Below are positions 1 to 9,137 of a DNA stretch of 64,000 nt, piece by piece. Location of the stretch: positions 12,122 to 76,121 of the forward strand of contig CAZIVR010000005.1 in NCBI GenBank assembly GCA_964542745.1, in the 5' to 3' direction. The position numbers and the translations under genes were made by a program. The stretch is from DATKAB01 sp964542745. GTDB taxonomy: Bacteria > Eisenbacteria > RBG-16-71-46. Position 1 is the stretch's first letter. Every line of letters starts with the position of its first letter. Below the pieces are notes generated by a model. That model was not told where the DNA came from, did not search any database, and saw only the letters and a list, made by a program, of their open reading frames with translations.

Positions 1-312
1 CAGCGGCAGCGGGCCGATGGGAAGCGCCGCGGCACGCAGCGCGTCGTAGTCGGGCGCCGCCACGATGGTGTTGGCCTGGAGCACCGGCGCGTTCCCGTCG
101 CCGCCGCGCAGCCCCTCCAGCACGCCGGCGAGCCCGCGCACGTCGGCCGCGCTCTCCAGGGTGGAGCCTCCGTAGGCGAGACCGGCGGGGCTGCGGAACG
201 CGGGCGTGTCCGCGAGCGCGCGGCGCGCCTCGTCGTCCGGGGACCACGCGCACAGGCCCCAGTCGTCGCTCTGGATCACGACGGCGCGAAGCGGGGTCCA
301 GTCGAGGGTCAC
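1..312 (-). CDS. Polysaccharide (de)acetylase-like protein, N-terminal part (cut by window edge)
   Basis: The minus-strand frame from a GTG at 312 runs open to base 1, giving 104 residues; the rest lies outside the window. Near the N-terminus it reads AVVIQSDDWG, and further on VLQANTIVAAPDYDAL. This SDDWG plus 'ANTxVAxPD' pattern resembles proteins usually labelled polysaccharide (de)acetylase, where the paired acidic residues (D16, D17) would sit in the metal-binding first strand. A second in-frame GTG lies at 354, but it overlaps a possible -10 box (TATCGT, minus strand 350-345), so 312 is preferred. The family call rests on motif memory from a partial sequence. The gene is divergent from the glycosyltransferase at 412. 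Confidence 0.55.
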   Translation of the reverse strand, partial: MTLDWTPLRAVVIQSDDWGLCAWSPDDEARRALADTPAFRSPAGLAYGGSTLESAADVRGLAGVLEGLRGGDGNAPVLQANTIVAAPDYDALRAAALPIGPLPL

Positions 313-374
313 GCGCGGCGGTCCCGGGTCATGGTCGGCGGGCGACGATAGCACAGCGCCCACGGGGCGCCGCG

Positions 375-403
375 TTGACCGCGCGCGGCCCGGCTGACAG
401 AGT
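375..403 (+). promoter_or_regulatory. Candidate promoter for the 412 gene
   Basis: TTGACC (375-380), a 17-base spacer and CAGAGT (398-403). The -10 ends 8 bases before the GTG at 412, so the transcript would be essentially leaderless. The -10 match is weak. Confidence 0.3.
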
Positions 404-411
404 GCGCCGCC

Positions 412-1902
412 GTGCGAACTCCGCAGGCGAACGGCTCCGGCCGGTGGATGGCGGCCGCGATCGCGCTGGCCGCCGCGTGGTGGCTGCTGGACCTGGCGGG
501 GCTGCGCGCCGGCGCGCCCGACCGCCTCGACGACACCTGGGAGTACGGCGTGGTGGCCCGCGCGCTGCTCGAGGGGCAGGGCTTCCGCACCCCGGTGATC
601 CATCCGCCGCTCTGGGGCCTCCGCGACGCGGCCTTCACCGTCCCGGTGCTGGTGCACGGCCCGCTGGTGCCGGTCCTGCTCGCCCCGGTCCTCGCGCTGT
701 TCGGCCCCGGCGCGCTCGACGGCATCGCGTGGCTCGCCGCACTGGGCGCGCTCGCCGCGGTGCCTTCGCTGGTGCGGCTCGGGGTGCGCTGCGGCGGCCC
801 GCCGGTGGGCTTCGCGGCCGCGCTGCTCTGGACCGTGGCGCCCCTCACCCTGCGCTCGGTGCACCACGACGTGGCGCTCACGCTCGGGGCCGCGCTGCTG
901 GCCGCCGCGCTCGAACTCGCCACGCGGCCCGCCGCGGAGCGCGGCCCGCGCCCGCTCGCGGCGGGCGTGGCGCTCGGGCTCGCCTGCCTCGCGCGCCACG
1001 AGCTGCTCGCCGCGCTCCCGCTGTTCGCGCTCGCGCTCGGGAGCCGCGGCTGGCGGCTGCTGGCGGGCGCCGGGCTGTGCCTCGCGCCGTGGTGGATCCA
1101 CCACGCGCTCGCGGTCGGGCAGCCGCTCTTCAACCTGTCGAGCTACCTCGCGATCGGCTACTGGGGCGACCGCCCCGGGATCTCGGTGCTGCGGGACTTC
1201 GCGCTCACGCCCGACCGCTTCGGCGCGGAATTCGCCGCGCGCCTGCCCGCGCTGCCCGCGAAGTGGGCCGATTTCGCGCCCCACGCCGCGAAGCGCGCGC
1301 TGCTCGCCCCGTTCGGCGCGGTGGGCTGGCTCGCGGCGCTCGGCCTCGGCTTCGGGCTGGCCGCGCGCGCCACGCGGCGGAACGCGTGGCTGTTCGGCGC
1401 GATCGCGATGATCCCGGTGGCGGTGATGACCGTCACGCTCTACGACGACCGCTACCTGGTGCCCTTCCTCCCGCTCTACGCGCTGGCCGCCGCCTCCGGC
1501 GCCCGGGCGCTGGCGCAGCGCCTGCCGTGGTGGATGCACCGGCCGCGGGCGTGGATCGGGGCGCTGGCGCTGGTGGCGATCCCGGCGGCCGGCCCGGCCC
1601 TGCGCGACGAGGCGTCGCGCTCGGCGCGCGACCGCGCGATCCTCGCGAGCGAGCGCGCGGCGCTCGCCAAGTGGGACCGGGCGATCGAGGCGGAGGGCGC
1701 GTGGGAGCCGGGGCCGGCCGCGCGCCTCGTGTTCTCCGACACGCCGGACTTCGTGGCGTGGACCACGGGACGGCCGGTGGTGTGGATCGCTCCCGAGGAT
1801 CTCCCGCGGCTCCCGGCGGAACCCGGCCCCGGAGGTCTCCCGGCCCGGCCGGAGGGCCGCCGGGTCTGGCTCCATCCCGGCGATTCGGACGTTTCGAGGT
1901 AG
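412..1902 (+). CDS. GT-C type membrane glycosyltransferase (GT39/ArnT-like)
   Basis: 496-residue polytopic membrane protein starting at GTG 412. After the first membrane helix it carries DRLDDTWEYGVVARALLEG, the acidic loop typical of GT-C enzymes (GT39, ArnT and related), which transfer sugars from lipid-linked donors on the outer face of the inner membrane. About ten hydrophobic segments follow, then a soluble C-terminal tail of about 90 residues. Donor and acceptor cannot be read from the sequence. No other envelope-sugar gene is adjacent; the next gene encodes a secreted protease. Similar membrane proteins occur in this window at 38738 and 46939. Confidence 0.65.
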   Translation: MRTPQANGSGRWMAAAIALAAAWWLLDLAGLRAGAPDRLDDTWEYGVVARALLEGQGFRTPVIHPPLWGLRDAAFTVPVLVHGPLVPVLLAPVLALFGPGALDGIAWLAALGALAAVPSLVRLGVRCGGPPVGFAAALLWTVAPLTLRSVHHDVALTLGAALLAAALELATRPAAERGPRPLAAGVALGLACLARHELLAALPLFALALGSRGWRLLAGAGLCLAPWWIHHALAVGQPLFNLSSYLAIGYWGDRPGISVLRDFALTPDRFGAEFAARLPALPAKWADFAPHAAKRALLAPFGAVGWLAALGLGFGLAARATRRNAWLFGAIAMIPVAVMTVTLYDDRYLVPFLPLYALAAASGARALAQRLPWWMHRPRAWIGALALVAIPAAGPALRDEASRSARDRAILASERAALAKWDRAIEAEGAWEPGPAARLVFSDTPDFVAWTTGRPVVWIAPEDLPRLPAEPGPGGLPARPEGRRVWLHPGDSDVSR

Positions 1903-1920
1903 CCCTCCATCCACTAGAAT
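1893..1920 (+). promoter_or_regulatory. Promoter for the metalloprotease gene
   Basis: TTCGAG (1893-1898), a 16-base spacer and TAGAAT (1915-1920). It lies just after the stop of the upstream gene and 45 bases before the TTG start at 1965. The -10 is one of several TAGAMT boxes in this window. Confidence 0.45.
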
Positions 1921-1964
1921 CTCCCCGCGGCCGACACCCACCGATCCGGCAGGGAGGATTCCGA

Positions 1965-4682
1965 TTGAAGCGACTGCCCCGGCGCGCCGCGCTCCTCGCG
2001 GCCGTGCTCGCGGCCGTGCCCCCGTCCGGCCTGCCGGCTCCGGCGCCCGCGCGGGCCGCCCCGGCGCCCGCCGTCACCCGGCACCGCCCCCCCGCCGTCC
2101 CCGAGCGCGCGGACGCGCTCCTCCCCGCGCGCGGCATCGCCTCGGCCTGCGGCACGCGGCTCGGGAACACCGCGGACCTGCTCGCCGCCCACGCCGCGCG
2201 CGAGATCCACGCGCCGCTTCCCACGCCGAACTCCACGGACGTGGGCGAGATCGCGGTGCTCGAGGACGACGGCAGCTTCTTCTACACCGACCCCTTCGCC
2301 CGGCCGATCGCCGACCTCGCCGCGGTCGGCCGGTCCTTCTACCGCACCCACGGCGACGACTACGACTGCCTCGCGGTGTTCCTCTCGAGCGGGCTCACCA
2401 CCTGGCTCGGCTCGCCCTCGGCGATCGCCGCGGCCTTCGTGGTGCGGAACTCGATCCAGGGGATCGGCATGGACGCGTTCGACGTGGGGAGCAACCTCGG
2501 GAGCCCCGCCCGCCTCGAGTGGGTGCTGAGCTTCAACGGTCTCCACCGCTTTCCGGCCGACCCGCACGCCGACATCAGCGGCGACACGTTCTCGACGCTC
2601 GACGTGATCGCGCACGAGTTCGGCCACCGCTGGCTGTCCTACGTGTTCGTGGACTCGGCGGGCTCGCCGTCCCCGGCGCTGCTCGGCCGCGCGTGGCAGC
2701 ACTGGAGCTTCTTCCTCGACTCGGACGCCTCGATCATGGAGGGCGGCGAGTGGGTGAGCCCGGCCCCCGATTCGTTCGCGGTGACCGAGCTGAGCGAGCG
2801 GTTCGGCAAGCTCGACCTCTACCTGATGGGCCTGCGCGACGCGGCCTCGACCGCTCCCTTCGTCACGCTCCACGACGCCACCGACTTCAACCCGCCCGGG
2901 ACCTACATCCCGACGAGCTGGGCCACCGTCGGCACCGGCTGCGACGCGCGCGCCCACGCCTGGACGGTGGCGGATGTGGCGGCGCTCAACGGCCCGCGGG
3001 TGCCCGACGCCGCGAGCGCCCCGCACGCGTTCCGGATGGGCGTGGTGCTGGTGACGGCGCGCGGCAACGCGGCCACGCCGGCCGACCTCGACGAGCTCGA
3101 GAACCTGCGCACCGAGTTCGTGTCCTACTTCTCGGCCACCACGCAGGGCCTCGGCACGGTGGACGCCACCCTCGACTCGCGGGCCGGAACGGTCGCGATC
3201 GAGCACGAGCCGCTGCGCGACCGGCTCGACCTCGGCGCGCCGGTGCCGGTCGCGGCGCGCATCACGATCGCCCAGGCCGGCATCCCGATCGCGCTCGACC
3301 CGCTCTCGCCGACGCTCCACTGGCGGCTCGGGACCGCGGGCCCGTTCCTGCAGGCGCCGATGCTGGCGGCGGGGCCCGATTCGTTCGCCGCCTCGATCGC
3401 GCCCGCGCCGGGGTATGGGGGCCCGGTCGAGTACTACCTCCGCGCCGCGAGCGACTCGGCCGGGATCGAGGCCTCCCACCCGCCGGCGGGGGCCGCCGCG
3501 CCCCATCGCTTCGACGTGGGTCCCGACCTGCTCTCGCCCGAGATCGAGCACGTGCCCGTCTTCGCGCAGGGCGAGGGGCGCATGGCGGTCACCCTGCTCG
3601 CCCGCGTCACCGACAACGTGGCGCTCGACTCGGTGTGGATCGAGTTCGGGGTGGACGGCTCGCCCTCGATGAGCGCGCCGATGGCCCGCACCGGCCGCGA
3701 CTCCTTCGCGGTGGCGATCGGGAGCGGGCTCGCCGAGGGCCAATGGCTCGAGTACCGGATCGTGGCGCGCGACGAGGCGGGCCATCTCGCCGTTCACCAG
3801 AGTCCGCTCGGCGGCAGCCCGCCGTGGCGGCTCGACGTGGGCCGCGACTGGTTCTTCGACACCGAGAACGGCGAAGGCGGCCTCACGCACGGATTCGGCT
3901 GGCCGTCCTACCGCGACGCGTGGCATCCCTCGCGGGAGTCCTCCTCGCCCGCGGGCGGGACGGCGTGGAAGTGCGGCGACCTCGCCCCCACCCCCTACCC
4001 GGTCCACCTCGACGCCAACCTCTACATGCCGTGGATCCTGTCGGTCCCCCCCGGTACCGTGCTGCGCTTCGACCACCGCTACGAGCTCGAGCAGGCCAAC
4101 GCCTCCCTCGCGTGGGACGGCGTGCGGGTCGAAGCGCAGGTGCTGTCGGGCCCGTGGCAGCCGCTCACGCCGCAGGCGCCCTACTCGCACGTCTTCCTCT
4201 CGAACGAGGCGCCGTTCGCGCAGGGCTCGCCGTGCTGGAGCGGATCCTCGGGCGGCTGGCGGAGCGAGGTCGTGGACCTGTCCTCGCTGGCGCCGGGCCC
4301 GGCGCGCGTCCGCTTCCGCATGCTGGCCGACGACTTCGTGGGTGACGACGGCTGGCTCGTGGACCGCGTGCGCGTGGACTTCCCGGGCGACGCGACCTCG
4401 GTGCCGGCCGCGCCCGCGGACCTCTCGGCCCGGCCGTGGCCGAACCCGGCGCTCGACCGGCTCCGGATCGAGCTCGCGCTGCCGCGCGCCGGCGAGGTGG
4501 AGTGGGAGCTGTTCGACCTCGCCGGCCGGCGGGTCGCGACCCTCGCGCGCGGCGCCTTCGCCGCGGGACCGCTGCCGCTCGAGGCGCGGCTTCCCCGCGG
4601 GCTCGAGCCGGGCGTCTACCTCTCCCGGCTCCTGGCTCCGGGAGCTCCCCCGCGCGTGGACCGGATCGCCGTGCTGCGCTAG
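1965..4682 (+). CDS. Secreted HExxH metalloprotease with FlgD-like C-terminal sorting domain
   Basis: 905 residues from a TTG at 1965, chosen because a strong ribosome binding site (AGGGAGGA, 1951-1958) precedes it and a signal peptide (KRLPRRAALLAAVLAAV) begins there. The catalytic motif is DVIAHEFGHRW, with H217, E218 and H221 as zinc ligands and general base, in a domain covering about residues 40-400. Ig-like segments follow at about 410-620, then a lectin/MAM-like stretch starting WFFDTENGEGG. The last 80 residues (from about WPNPALDRLRIELALP) form a FlgD-like/type IX C-terminal domain. It is probably exported and displayed or released at the surface. It resembles immune-inhibitor-A or M43-like proteases, but the exact peptidase family is not settled. 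Confidence 0.75.
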   Translation: MKRLPRRAALLAAVLAAVPPSGLPAPAPARAAPAPAVTRHRPPAVPERADALLPARGIASACGTRLGNTADLLAAHAAREIHAPLPTPNSTDVGEIAVLEDDGSFFYTDPFARPIADLAAVGRSFYRTHGDDYDCLAVFLSSGLTTWLGSPSAIAAAFVVRNSIQGIGMDAFDVGSNLGSPARLEWVLSFNGLHRFPADPHADISGDTFSTLDVIAHEFGHRWLSYVFVDSAGSPSPALLGRAWQHWSFFLDSDASIMEGGEWVSPAPDSFAVTELSERFGKLDLYLMGLRDAASTAPFVTLHDATDFNPPGTYIPTSWATVGTGCDARAHAWTVADVAALNGPRVPDAASAPHAFRMGVVLVTARGNAATPADLDELENLRTEFVSYFSATTQGLGTVDATLDSRAGTVAIEHEPLRDRLDLGAPVPVAARITIAQAGIPIALDPLSPTLHWRLGTAGPFLQAPMLAAGPDSFAASIAPAPGYGGPVEYYLRAASDSAGIEASHPPAGAAAPHRFDVGPDLLSPEIEHVPVFAQGEGRMAVTLLARVTDNVALDSVWIEFGVDGSPSMSAPMARTGRDSFAVAIGSGLAEGQWLEYRIVARDEAGHLAVHQSPLGGSPPWRLDVGRDWFFDTENGEGGLTHGFGWPSYRDAWHPSRESSSPAGGTAWKCGDLAPTPYPVHLDANLYMPWILSVPPGTVLRFDHRYELEQANASLAWDGVRVEAQVLSGPWQPLTPQAPYSHVFLSNEAPFAQGSPCWSGSSGGWRSEVVDLSSLAPGPARVRFRMLADDFVGDDGWLVDRVRVDFPGDATSVPAAPADLSARPWPNPALDRLRIELALPRAGEVEWELFDLAGRRVATLARGAFAAGPLPLEARLPRGLEPGVYLSRLLAPGAPPRVDRIAVLR

Positions 4683-4742
4683 GGCACCGCCCGGAAATCT
4701 CGCGCGGGCCGGCCGTGGCCGGGACGGCCCCGGCGCCCGCGG

Positions 4743-5960
4743 CTATTCGTAGCGGAGCGCCTCCACCGGATTGAGACGCGAGGCCCGCATCGCCGGGTAG
4801 TAGCCGAAGAACAGCCCCACCAGCGTGGAGAACGCGAAGGCCAGCAGCACGGCCTCGGGCTGGATCAGCGTGGGCCAGCGCGCGATCGAGGACACCATCG
4901 AGGCCGCCAGCACGCCGATCAGCACCCCCAGCGCCCCGCCGGCCAGCGACAGGAACGCCGACTCGATCAGGAACTGGAGCAGGATGTCGCGGCGCCGCGC
5001 GCCGATCGCGCGCCGGATCCCGATCTCGCGGGTGCGCTCGGTCACCGAGACCAGCATGATGTTCATGATGCCGATGCCGCCCACCAGCAGCGACACCGCG
5101 GCGATGCTGGCGAGGAGCGTGGTCATCACCTTGGAGGTGGCCTCGGCGGTGGTCGCGGCCTCGAGCTGGGTGCGGATGAAGAAGTCGTCGGGCGTGCCGG
5201 GCCGGATGCGGTGCCGCTGGCGCAGCAGGTCGGTGATCTGCGAGACCGCCAGCTCCACCTGCCCCTCGCTCACCGCGGAGACGTTGATCCAGTTCACGTG
5301 GGTGATGCCGAGCAGCTTGTTCTGCGCGGTGGTGAGCGGCACGAGCACCACGTCGTCCACGTCCCCGCCCCAGCCGGTGCCGCCCTTGAAGGCGAGCACG
5401 CCCACCACGCGGAAGGGCAGGTCCTTGATGCGCACGATCGCCCCGACCGGGTCCGCGCCCTCGAAGAGCTGCTTGGCCACGCTCTGGCCGAGCACGCACA
5501 CCTTGGCCGCGCCCCGCACGTCCGAGTCGGTGAACATGGCGCCCTGCTCGACCGGCCACTGGCGGATCTCGACGAACCCCGGGGTGGTGCCCTGGATCGA
5601 GGTGCCCCAGTTGGCGTTGCCCGAGACCACCTGCGCGATCGAACGCGTGCCGGGGGCGGCCGCCTCGACCGCGGAGCACTCGCGCGCCATGGCCTCGGCG
5701 TCCTCGGCCGTCATGGTCGTGATGCCGCCCATCCCGCCGCGGGCGCCTCCCGCGGTGACGGTCCCGGGAATCACGGTGAGCGTGTTGGCGCCGAGCGCGC
5801 GGATCTGGGCCTGAACCGCCACCCGCGCGCCCTGCCCGATCGCGAGCGTCGCGATCACCGCCGCCACGCCGATCACGATGCCGAGCACCGTGAGCGCCGA
5901 GCGCATGCGGTTGCGCGTGAGCGCCGACGTTCCCATCGCGAGCAGCGTGACGAGGTTCAC
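4743..5960 (-). CDS. MacB-type ABC transporter permease (no fused ATPase)
   Basis: 405 residues from GTG 5960, which overlaps the stop of the adaptor gene (GTGA). An N-terminal helix (SALTVLGIVIGVAAVIATLA) is followed by a periplasmic MacB_PCD region (about 45-270) and an FtsX-like three-helix block ending at LNPVEALRYE. The GGIGIMNIMLVSVTERTREI stretch is characteristic of MacB/LolCE-like permeases. Together with the adaptor it should form an inner-membrane-to-TolC export or signalling pump powered by a separate ATPase. The usual nucleotide-binding gene is absent: the adaptor lies directly upstream and a convergent gene downstream. Confidence 0.88.
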   Translation of the reverse strand: MNLVTLLAMGTSALTRNRMRSALTVLGIVIGVAAVIATLAIGQGARVAVQAQIRALGANTLTVIPGTVTAGGARGGMGGITTMTAEDAEAMARECSAVEAAAPGTRSIAQVVSGNANWGTSIQGTTPGFVEIRQWPVEQGAMFTDSDVRGAAKVCVLGQSVAKQLFEGADPVGAIVRIKDLPFRVVGVLAFKGGTGWGGDVDDVVLVPLTTAQNKLLGITHVNWINVSAVSEGQVELAVSQITDLLRQRHRIRPGTPDDFFIRTQLEAATTAEATSKVMTTLLASIAAVSLLVGGIGIMNIMLVSVTERTREIGIRRAIGARRRDILLQFLIESAFLSLAGGALGVLIGVLAASMVSSIARWPTLIQPEAVLLAFAFSTLVGLFFGYYPAMRASRLNPVEALRYE

Positions 5961-7303
5961 CGCGGACGCCCTCCGCCGCCGCCCTGCGGCCGTCCGCCGC
6001 CGCCCCCGAACTGCGGCCCCCCCATCCCGGGCGGCGGCTGCAGGGCCGCGCCGCGGATCGAGACGTCGAGGCCCACGATCACCCGGTCCCCGGCCCGGAG
6101 CGCCGCGCCGCCGGCCTCGGTGAAGCCGCCGTCGGTGAGGCCGGTGAGGATCTCCACCCTCGCGGGCTTCCCCTCGCGCAGCACGTAGACCGCGCCGGGC
6201 TTCATTCCGGGCGCCGCCGGCGCGTCGGCTCCGGCGCCGGGGGCGCGCGAGGCGCCCGCGCCCGGCGGGGCGGTGCGTGGTCCGCGTGCGCCGGGCCCCG
6301 CGCCGCCGGGAGCGCCTCCCGCCGCGCGGGCCGCGCCGCGGCCGCCCCCTCCGGCCGCGTTCCCTCCGGCCGCGGCGCGCGTCGCTTCGCCGCCCGGGCG
6401 GAAGCGCAGCGCCGAGTTCGGGACCCGGAGCACGTCCTCGCGCCGCGCCACCTCGACCGACACGTTGGCGGTCATGCCGGGCCTCAGCTGGAGGTCGCGG
6501 TTGTCGGTGCGGATCACCGTGGTGTACGTCACGACGTTCTGCTCGACGATGGGCTCGAGCCGGACCTGGGTCACCGAACCCTCGAAGGTCCGGTCGGGAA
6601 ACGCGTCCACGGTGAAGCGCACCGGGAGCCCGGGCCGGATCTGCCCGATGTCGGCCTCGTCGATCCGGGTCTCGACCTGCATCTGGGCGAGGTCGTTGGC
6701 GATCACGAACAGCTTGGGCGCCTGCAGGCTCGCCGCCACCGTCTGGCCGAGGTTGACCGAGCGCGCGATCACCACGCCGTCGATGGGCGAGCGGATCGTG
6801 GCGTTCTGGAGGTCCACGCGCGCCGCCTCGAGCTGGGCGCGCGCCTGCTTGAGGTCGGCCTCGCGCTGCTGGAGCGCCGACTCCGCGGCGTCCACGTCGG
6901 CCTGCGAAACGTAGTTCTGGGGCAGCAGCTCGCGGGCCCGGTCGAGCTGGCGGCGCGACTCCCGAACCGCGGCCTCGGCGCGCGCCACCGCCGCCTCGCT
7001 CTGGGCCGCGCGCGCCCGGAACGACGAGGGCTCGAGCTCGCACAGCACCTGCCCCGCGCGCACCCGGGAGTTGTAGTCGGCGTGCAGGCGGTAGACGGTG
7101 CCGCTCACCTGGCTGCCCACGTCCACCTGCTCGACCGGCCGGATCGTGCCGGTGGCCGAGACCACCGCCTCGATGCTTCCGCGCTCGAGCGTCGCGGTCC
7201 GGTACTTCGGAGCCTCCTCGCGCCGCCCGCCCAGCACGACCCACGCGCCCGCCCCCAGCGCCACGATCGCGCCCGCCGCCCACAGCACTCGCCCTCGGCT
7301 CAC
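5957..7303 (-). CDS. MacA/RND-type periplasmic adaptor subunit
   Basis: 448 residues from GTG 7303, with an N-terminal membrane anchor (VLWAAGAIVALGAGAWVVL). It has the adaptor layout: a biotinyl-lipoyl half (TGTIRPVEQVDVGSQVSGTV), a coiled-coil hairpin (about 95-175, rich in Q, A, E and R), the second half-motif (ATIRSPIDGVVIARSVNLGQ) and a beta-barrel. A Gly/Ala/Pro-rich low-complexity insert occupies about 295-375, followed by the membrane-proximal domain. The C-terminus is Gly-rich (GGGGRPQGGGGGRPR). The low-complexity insert and tail are not normal parts of the family. Its stop overlaps the start of the permease gene, so the two are translationally coupled. Confidence 0.85.
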   Translation of the reverse strand: MSRGRVLWAAGAIVALGAGAWVVLGGRREEAPKYRTATLERGSIEAVVSATGTIRPVEQVDVGSQVSGTVYRLHADYNSRVRAGQVLCELEPSSFRARAAQSEAAVARAEAAVRESRRQLDRARELLPQNYVSQADVDAAESALQQREADLKQARAQLEAARVDLQNATIRSPIDGVVIARSVNLGQTVAASLQAPKLFVIANDLAQMQVETRIDEADIGQIRPGLPVRFTVDAFPDRTFEGSVTQVRLEPIVEQNVVTYTTVIRTDNRDLQLRPGMTANVSVEVARREDVLRVPNSALRFRPGGEATRAAAGGNAAGGGGRGAARAAGGAPGGAGPGARGPRTAPPGAGASRAPGAGADAPAAPGMKPGAVYVLREGKPARVEILTGLTDGGFTEAGGAALRAGDRVIVGLDVSIRGAALQPPPGMGGPQFGGGGGRPQGGGGGRPR

Positions 7304-7464
7304 CCCGCCTCCCTCGAAGTCGCTCCCGGCCCGCTCCCGGCCGTTCCGGGGCCGCGCGCCGCCCGCCTCGGATGCCGCCGCGCGCTCCGCGGCGGCCGGC
7401 CGGCCGACGAGCGTGCCACAAACGCGGCCACGCGCGCATCCGGAGGCTCGCGCTCCCCCGGCGG

Positions 7465-7494
7465 TTGCGCTCGGGCGCCGCGCGGGTCGAGACT
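7465..7494 (+). promoter_or_regulatory. Candidate promoter for the CDF transporter
   Basis: TTGCGC (7465-7470), an 18-base spacer and GAGACT (7489-7494). The -10 ends 6 bases before the ATG at 7501, so any transcript would be leaderless. The match is moderate. Confidence 0.3.
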
Positions 7495-7500
7495 CCCGCC

Positions 7501-8415
7501 ATGCGAACCGAGCGCGCCCGCGACGTCGGCCGGGTCCTGTGGGGCATCCTGCTGCTCAACCTCGCCGTGGCGGCCGCCAAGCTGGCGTACGGGATCCGCT
7601 CCGGGGCGATCGCGCTCACCGCCGACGGGCTCCACTCGGCGCTCGACGGCATGTCCAACGTGGTGGGCCTGGTGGGGCTCGCGGTGGCGCGCCGCCCGCC
7701 GGACGCCAACCATCCGTACGGCCACCGCAAGTACGAGACCTTCGCCGCCCTCGGCGTCGCGGCCCTGCTGTTCTTCGGTTGCCGCGAGATCCTCTCCTCC
7801 GCGCTCGAGCGGCTGCGCCACCCGCGGCTCCCCGAGGTGTCGGCCGCGGGCTTCGCGGTGATCCTCGCCACGCTCGCCGTGAACGTGTTCGTGGTGTGGA
7901 TCGAGCGCCGCGAGGGGCGGCGGCTCCGGAGCGAGCTGCTCATGGCCGACGCCGCGCACACCGGCAGCGACGTGCTGGCGAGCGTGCTGGTGCTGGTGAG
8001 CTTCGCGCTCGCGCCGCTCCGCCAGCCGTGGGTGGACCTCGGCGCCGCGCTCGTGATCGTCGGGCTGATCGTGCGCGGCGGCTGGGACATCCTGCGGCGC
8101 ACGCTCTCCACGCTCTCCGACGAGCGGCGCATCGACCCGAAACTGGTGCAGCAGGAGGCGCTCGAGGAACCCGGCGTGCGCGAGGCCCACAACGTCCGCT
8201 CGCGCGGCCCCGACGACGACATCCACCTCGACCTCCACATCCTCGTGGATCCCGAGATGGCGATCGCCGCCGCGCACGAGATCGGCCACCGGGTCGAGGA
8301 CCGCCTCCGGCGGCGCTGGGACGGGCTCACCGACGTGGTGGTGCACGTCGAACCGGCGCTCGACAGCGAGCGCGGCACGCCGCGCGACGACGGGGCGCTG
8401 CGGGCCGAGGGCTGA
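7501..8415 (+). CDS. Cation diffusion facilitator (CDF) family metal exporter
   Basis: 304 residues from ATG 7501. Six membrane helices are followed by a cytoplasmic CDF domain (about 210-295). The metal site is visible in helix 2 (DGLHSALDG: H45, D49) and helix 5 (DAAHTGSDVL: HxxxD). Between them is HPYGHRKYETFAAL, the conserved CDF loop. It should exchange Zn2+, Fe2+ or Mn2+ for protons across the inner membrane, exporting metal. The HxxxD pair in both helices is often seen in zinc transporters, but specificity is not certain. It reads towards the hydrolase gene at 8469, with a small hairpin between them. Confidence 0.9.
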   Translation: MRTERARDVGRVLWGILLLNLAVAAAKLAYGIRSGAIALTADGLHSALDGMSNVVGLVGLAVARRPPDANHPYGHRKYETFAALGVAALLFFGCREILSSALERLRHPRLPEVSAAGFAVILATLAVNVFVVWIERREGRRLRSELLMADAAHTGSDVLASVLVLVSFALAPLRQPWVDLGAALVIVGLIVRGGWDILRRTLSTLSDERRIDPKLVQQEALEEPGVREAHNVRSRGPDDDIHLDLHILVDPEMAIAAAHEIGHRVEDRLRRRWDGLTDVVVHVEPALDSERGTPRDDGALRAEG

Positions 8416-8426
8416 GGGGAGAACCC

Positions 8427-8447
8427 GCGGCGCCTGGGGCGCGCCGC
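8427..8447. terminator. Hairpin between convergent genes
   Basis: GCGGCGC (8427-8433), a 7-base loop and GCGCCGC (8441-8447), between the ends of the CDF gene (8415) and the hydrolase gene (8469). No T-run follows, so a terminator role is plausible but unproven. Confidence 0.3.
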
Positions 8448-8468
8448 CGGGGCGTTCGACGCGGGAGC

Positions 8469-9137
8469 CTAGATCCAGCGCTCCTCGCGGATCGCCTCCT
8501 CGAGCGCCGCGGCCAGCTCCGAGAGCCGCCGGTCGAAGAAGTGCGTGCCGCCCGGCACGCGCACCAGCCGCTTGGGGTCGGCCCAGTTCGGGAACTCGCG
8601 TTCGAGCAGCGCCGCGGGGCAGATGTCGTCGGCGTCGCCCTGGATCACGAGCTTGGGCGTGGCGCAGTCGTGGAGGGCGGCGAAGCTCGAGGTGCGGACC
8701 GGGGGCGCCACCAGCACCAGCCGCTCCACGGCGGGCTCGCGGGCGGCGAGGCGCGCGGCGACCCACGATCCGAACGAGAAGCCCGCGAGCCACGGCTGCG
8801 CGCGCGGGTGCCGCTCGCGCAGCCACTCGAGCGCGACGCGCGCGTCGTCCAGCTCGCCCTCGCCGCGGTCGTGCGTTCCCGCACTCTTGCCGACGCCCCG
8901 GAAGTTGAAACGCAGCACGGCGGCGCCCAGGCCGTGCAGCACGCCGGCCACCCGGTGCACCACCTTGTTGTGGAGCGTGCCGCCGTAGAGGGGATGCGGA
9001 TGGCACACGACCGCCACGATGCCGGGGCGATCCCCGTCCCGCTCCTGCAGCAGGGCTTCGAGGGCGCCCGCCGGGCCCTGCAGGGTCTGCGCGGCGAGCC
9101 GTGAAGCCGCTCCGGCCTCGTTCGGCGGGCCGGTCAT
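8469..9137 (-). CDS. Alpha/beta hydrolase
   Basis: 222 residues from ATG 9137, overlapping the stop of the upstream gene by ATGA. It shows the YGGTLHNKV and RFNFRGVGKSAG stretches typical of the small cytoplasmic hydrolases near the dienelactone-hydrolase group. The nucleophile elbow is GFSFGS (S121), the probable acid lies in QGDADDICP, and the catalytic histidine in GGTHFF. No signal peptide. The substrate is unknown; proteins of this type are often annotated only as alpha/beta hydrolase. It is the second gene of a two-gene operon. Confidence 0.85.
   Translation of the reverse strand: MTGPPNEAGAASRLAAQTLQGPAGALEALLQERDGDRPGIVAVVCHPHPLYGGTLHNKVVHRVAGVLHGLGAAVLRFNFRGVGKSAGTHDRGEGELDDARVALEWLRERHPRAQPWLAGFSFGSWVAARLAAREPAVERLVLVAPPVRTSSFAALHDCATPKLVIQGDADDICPAALLEREFPNWADPKRLVRVPGGTHFFDRRLSELAAALEEAIREERWI

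Noticed and set aside
309..1133. Long minus-strand frame opposite the GT-C gene
   Set aside because: Low-complexity Ser/Ala/Arg composition without domains; it mirrors the third-codon-position bias of the real plus-strand gene.
1914..4190. 758-codon minus-strand frame opposite the metalloprotease
   Set aside because: Arg/Gly/Val/Glu-rich shadow of the true gene, which has a signal peptide, catalytic motif and ribosome binding site.
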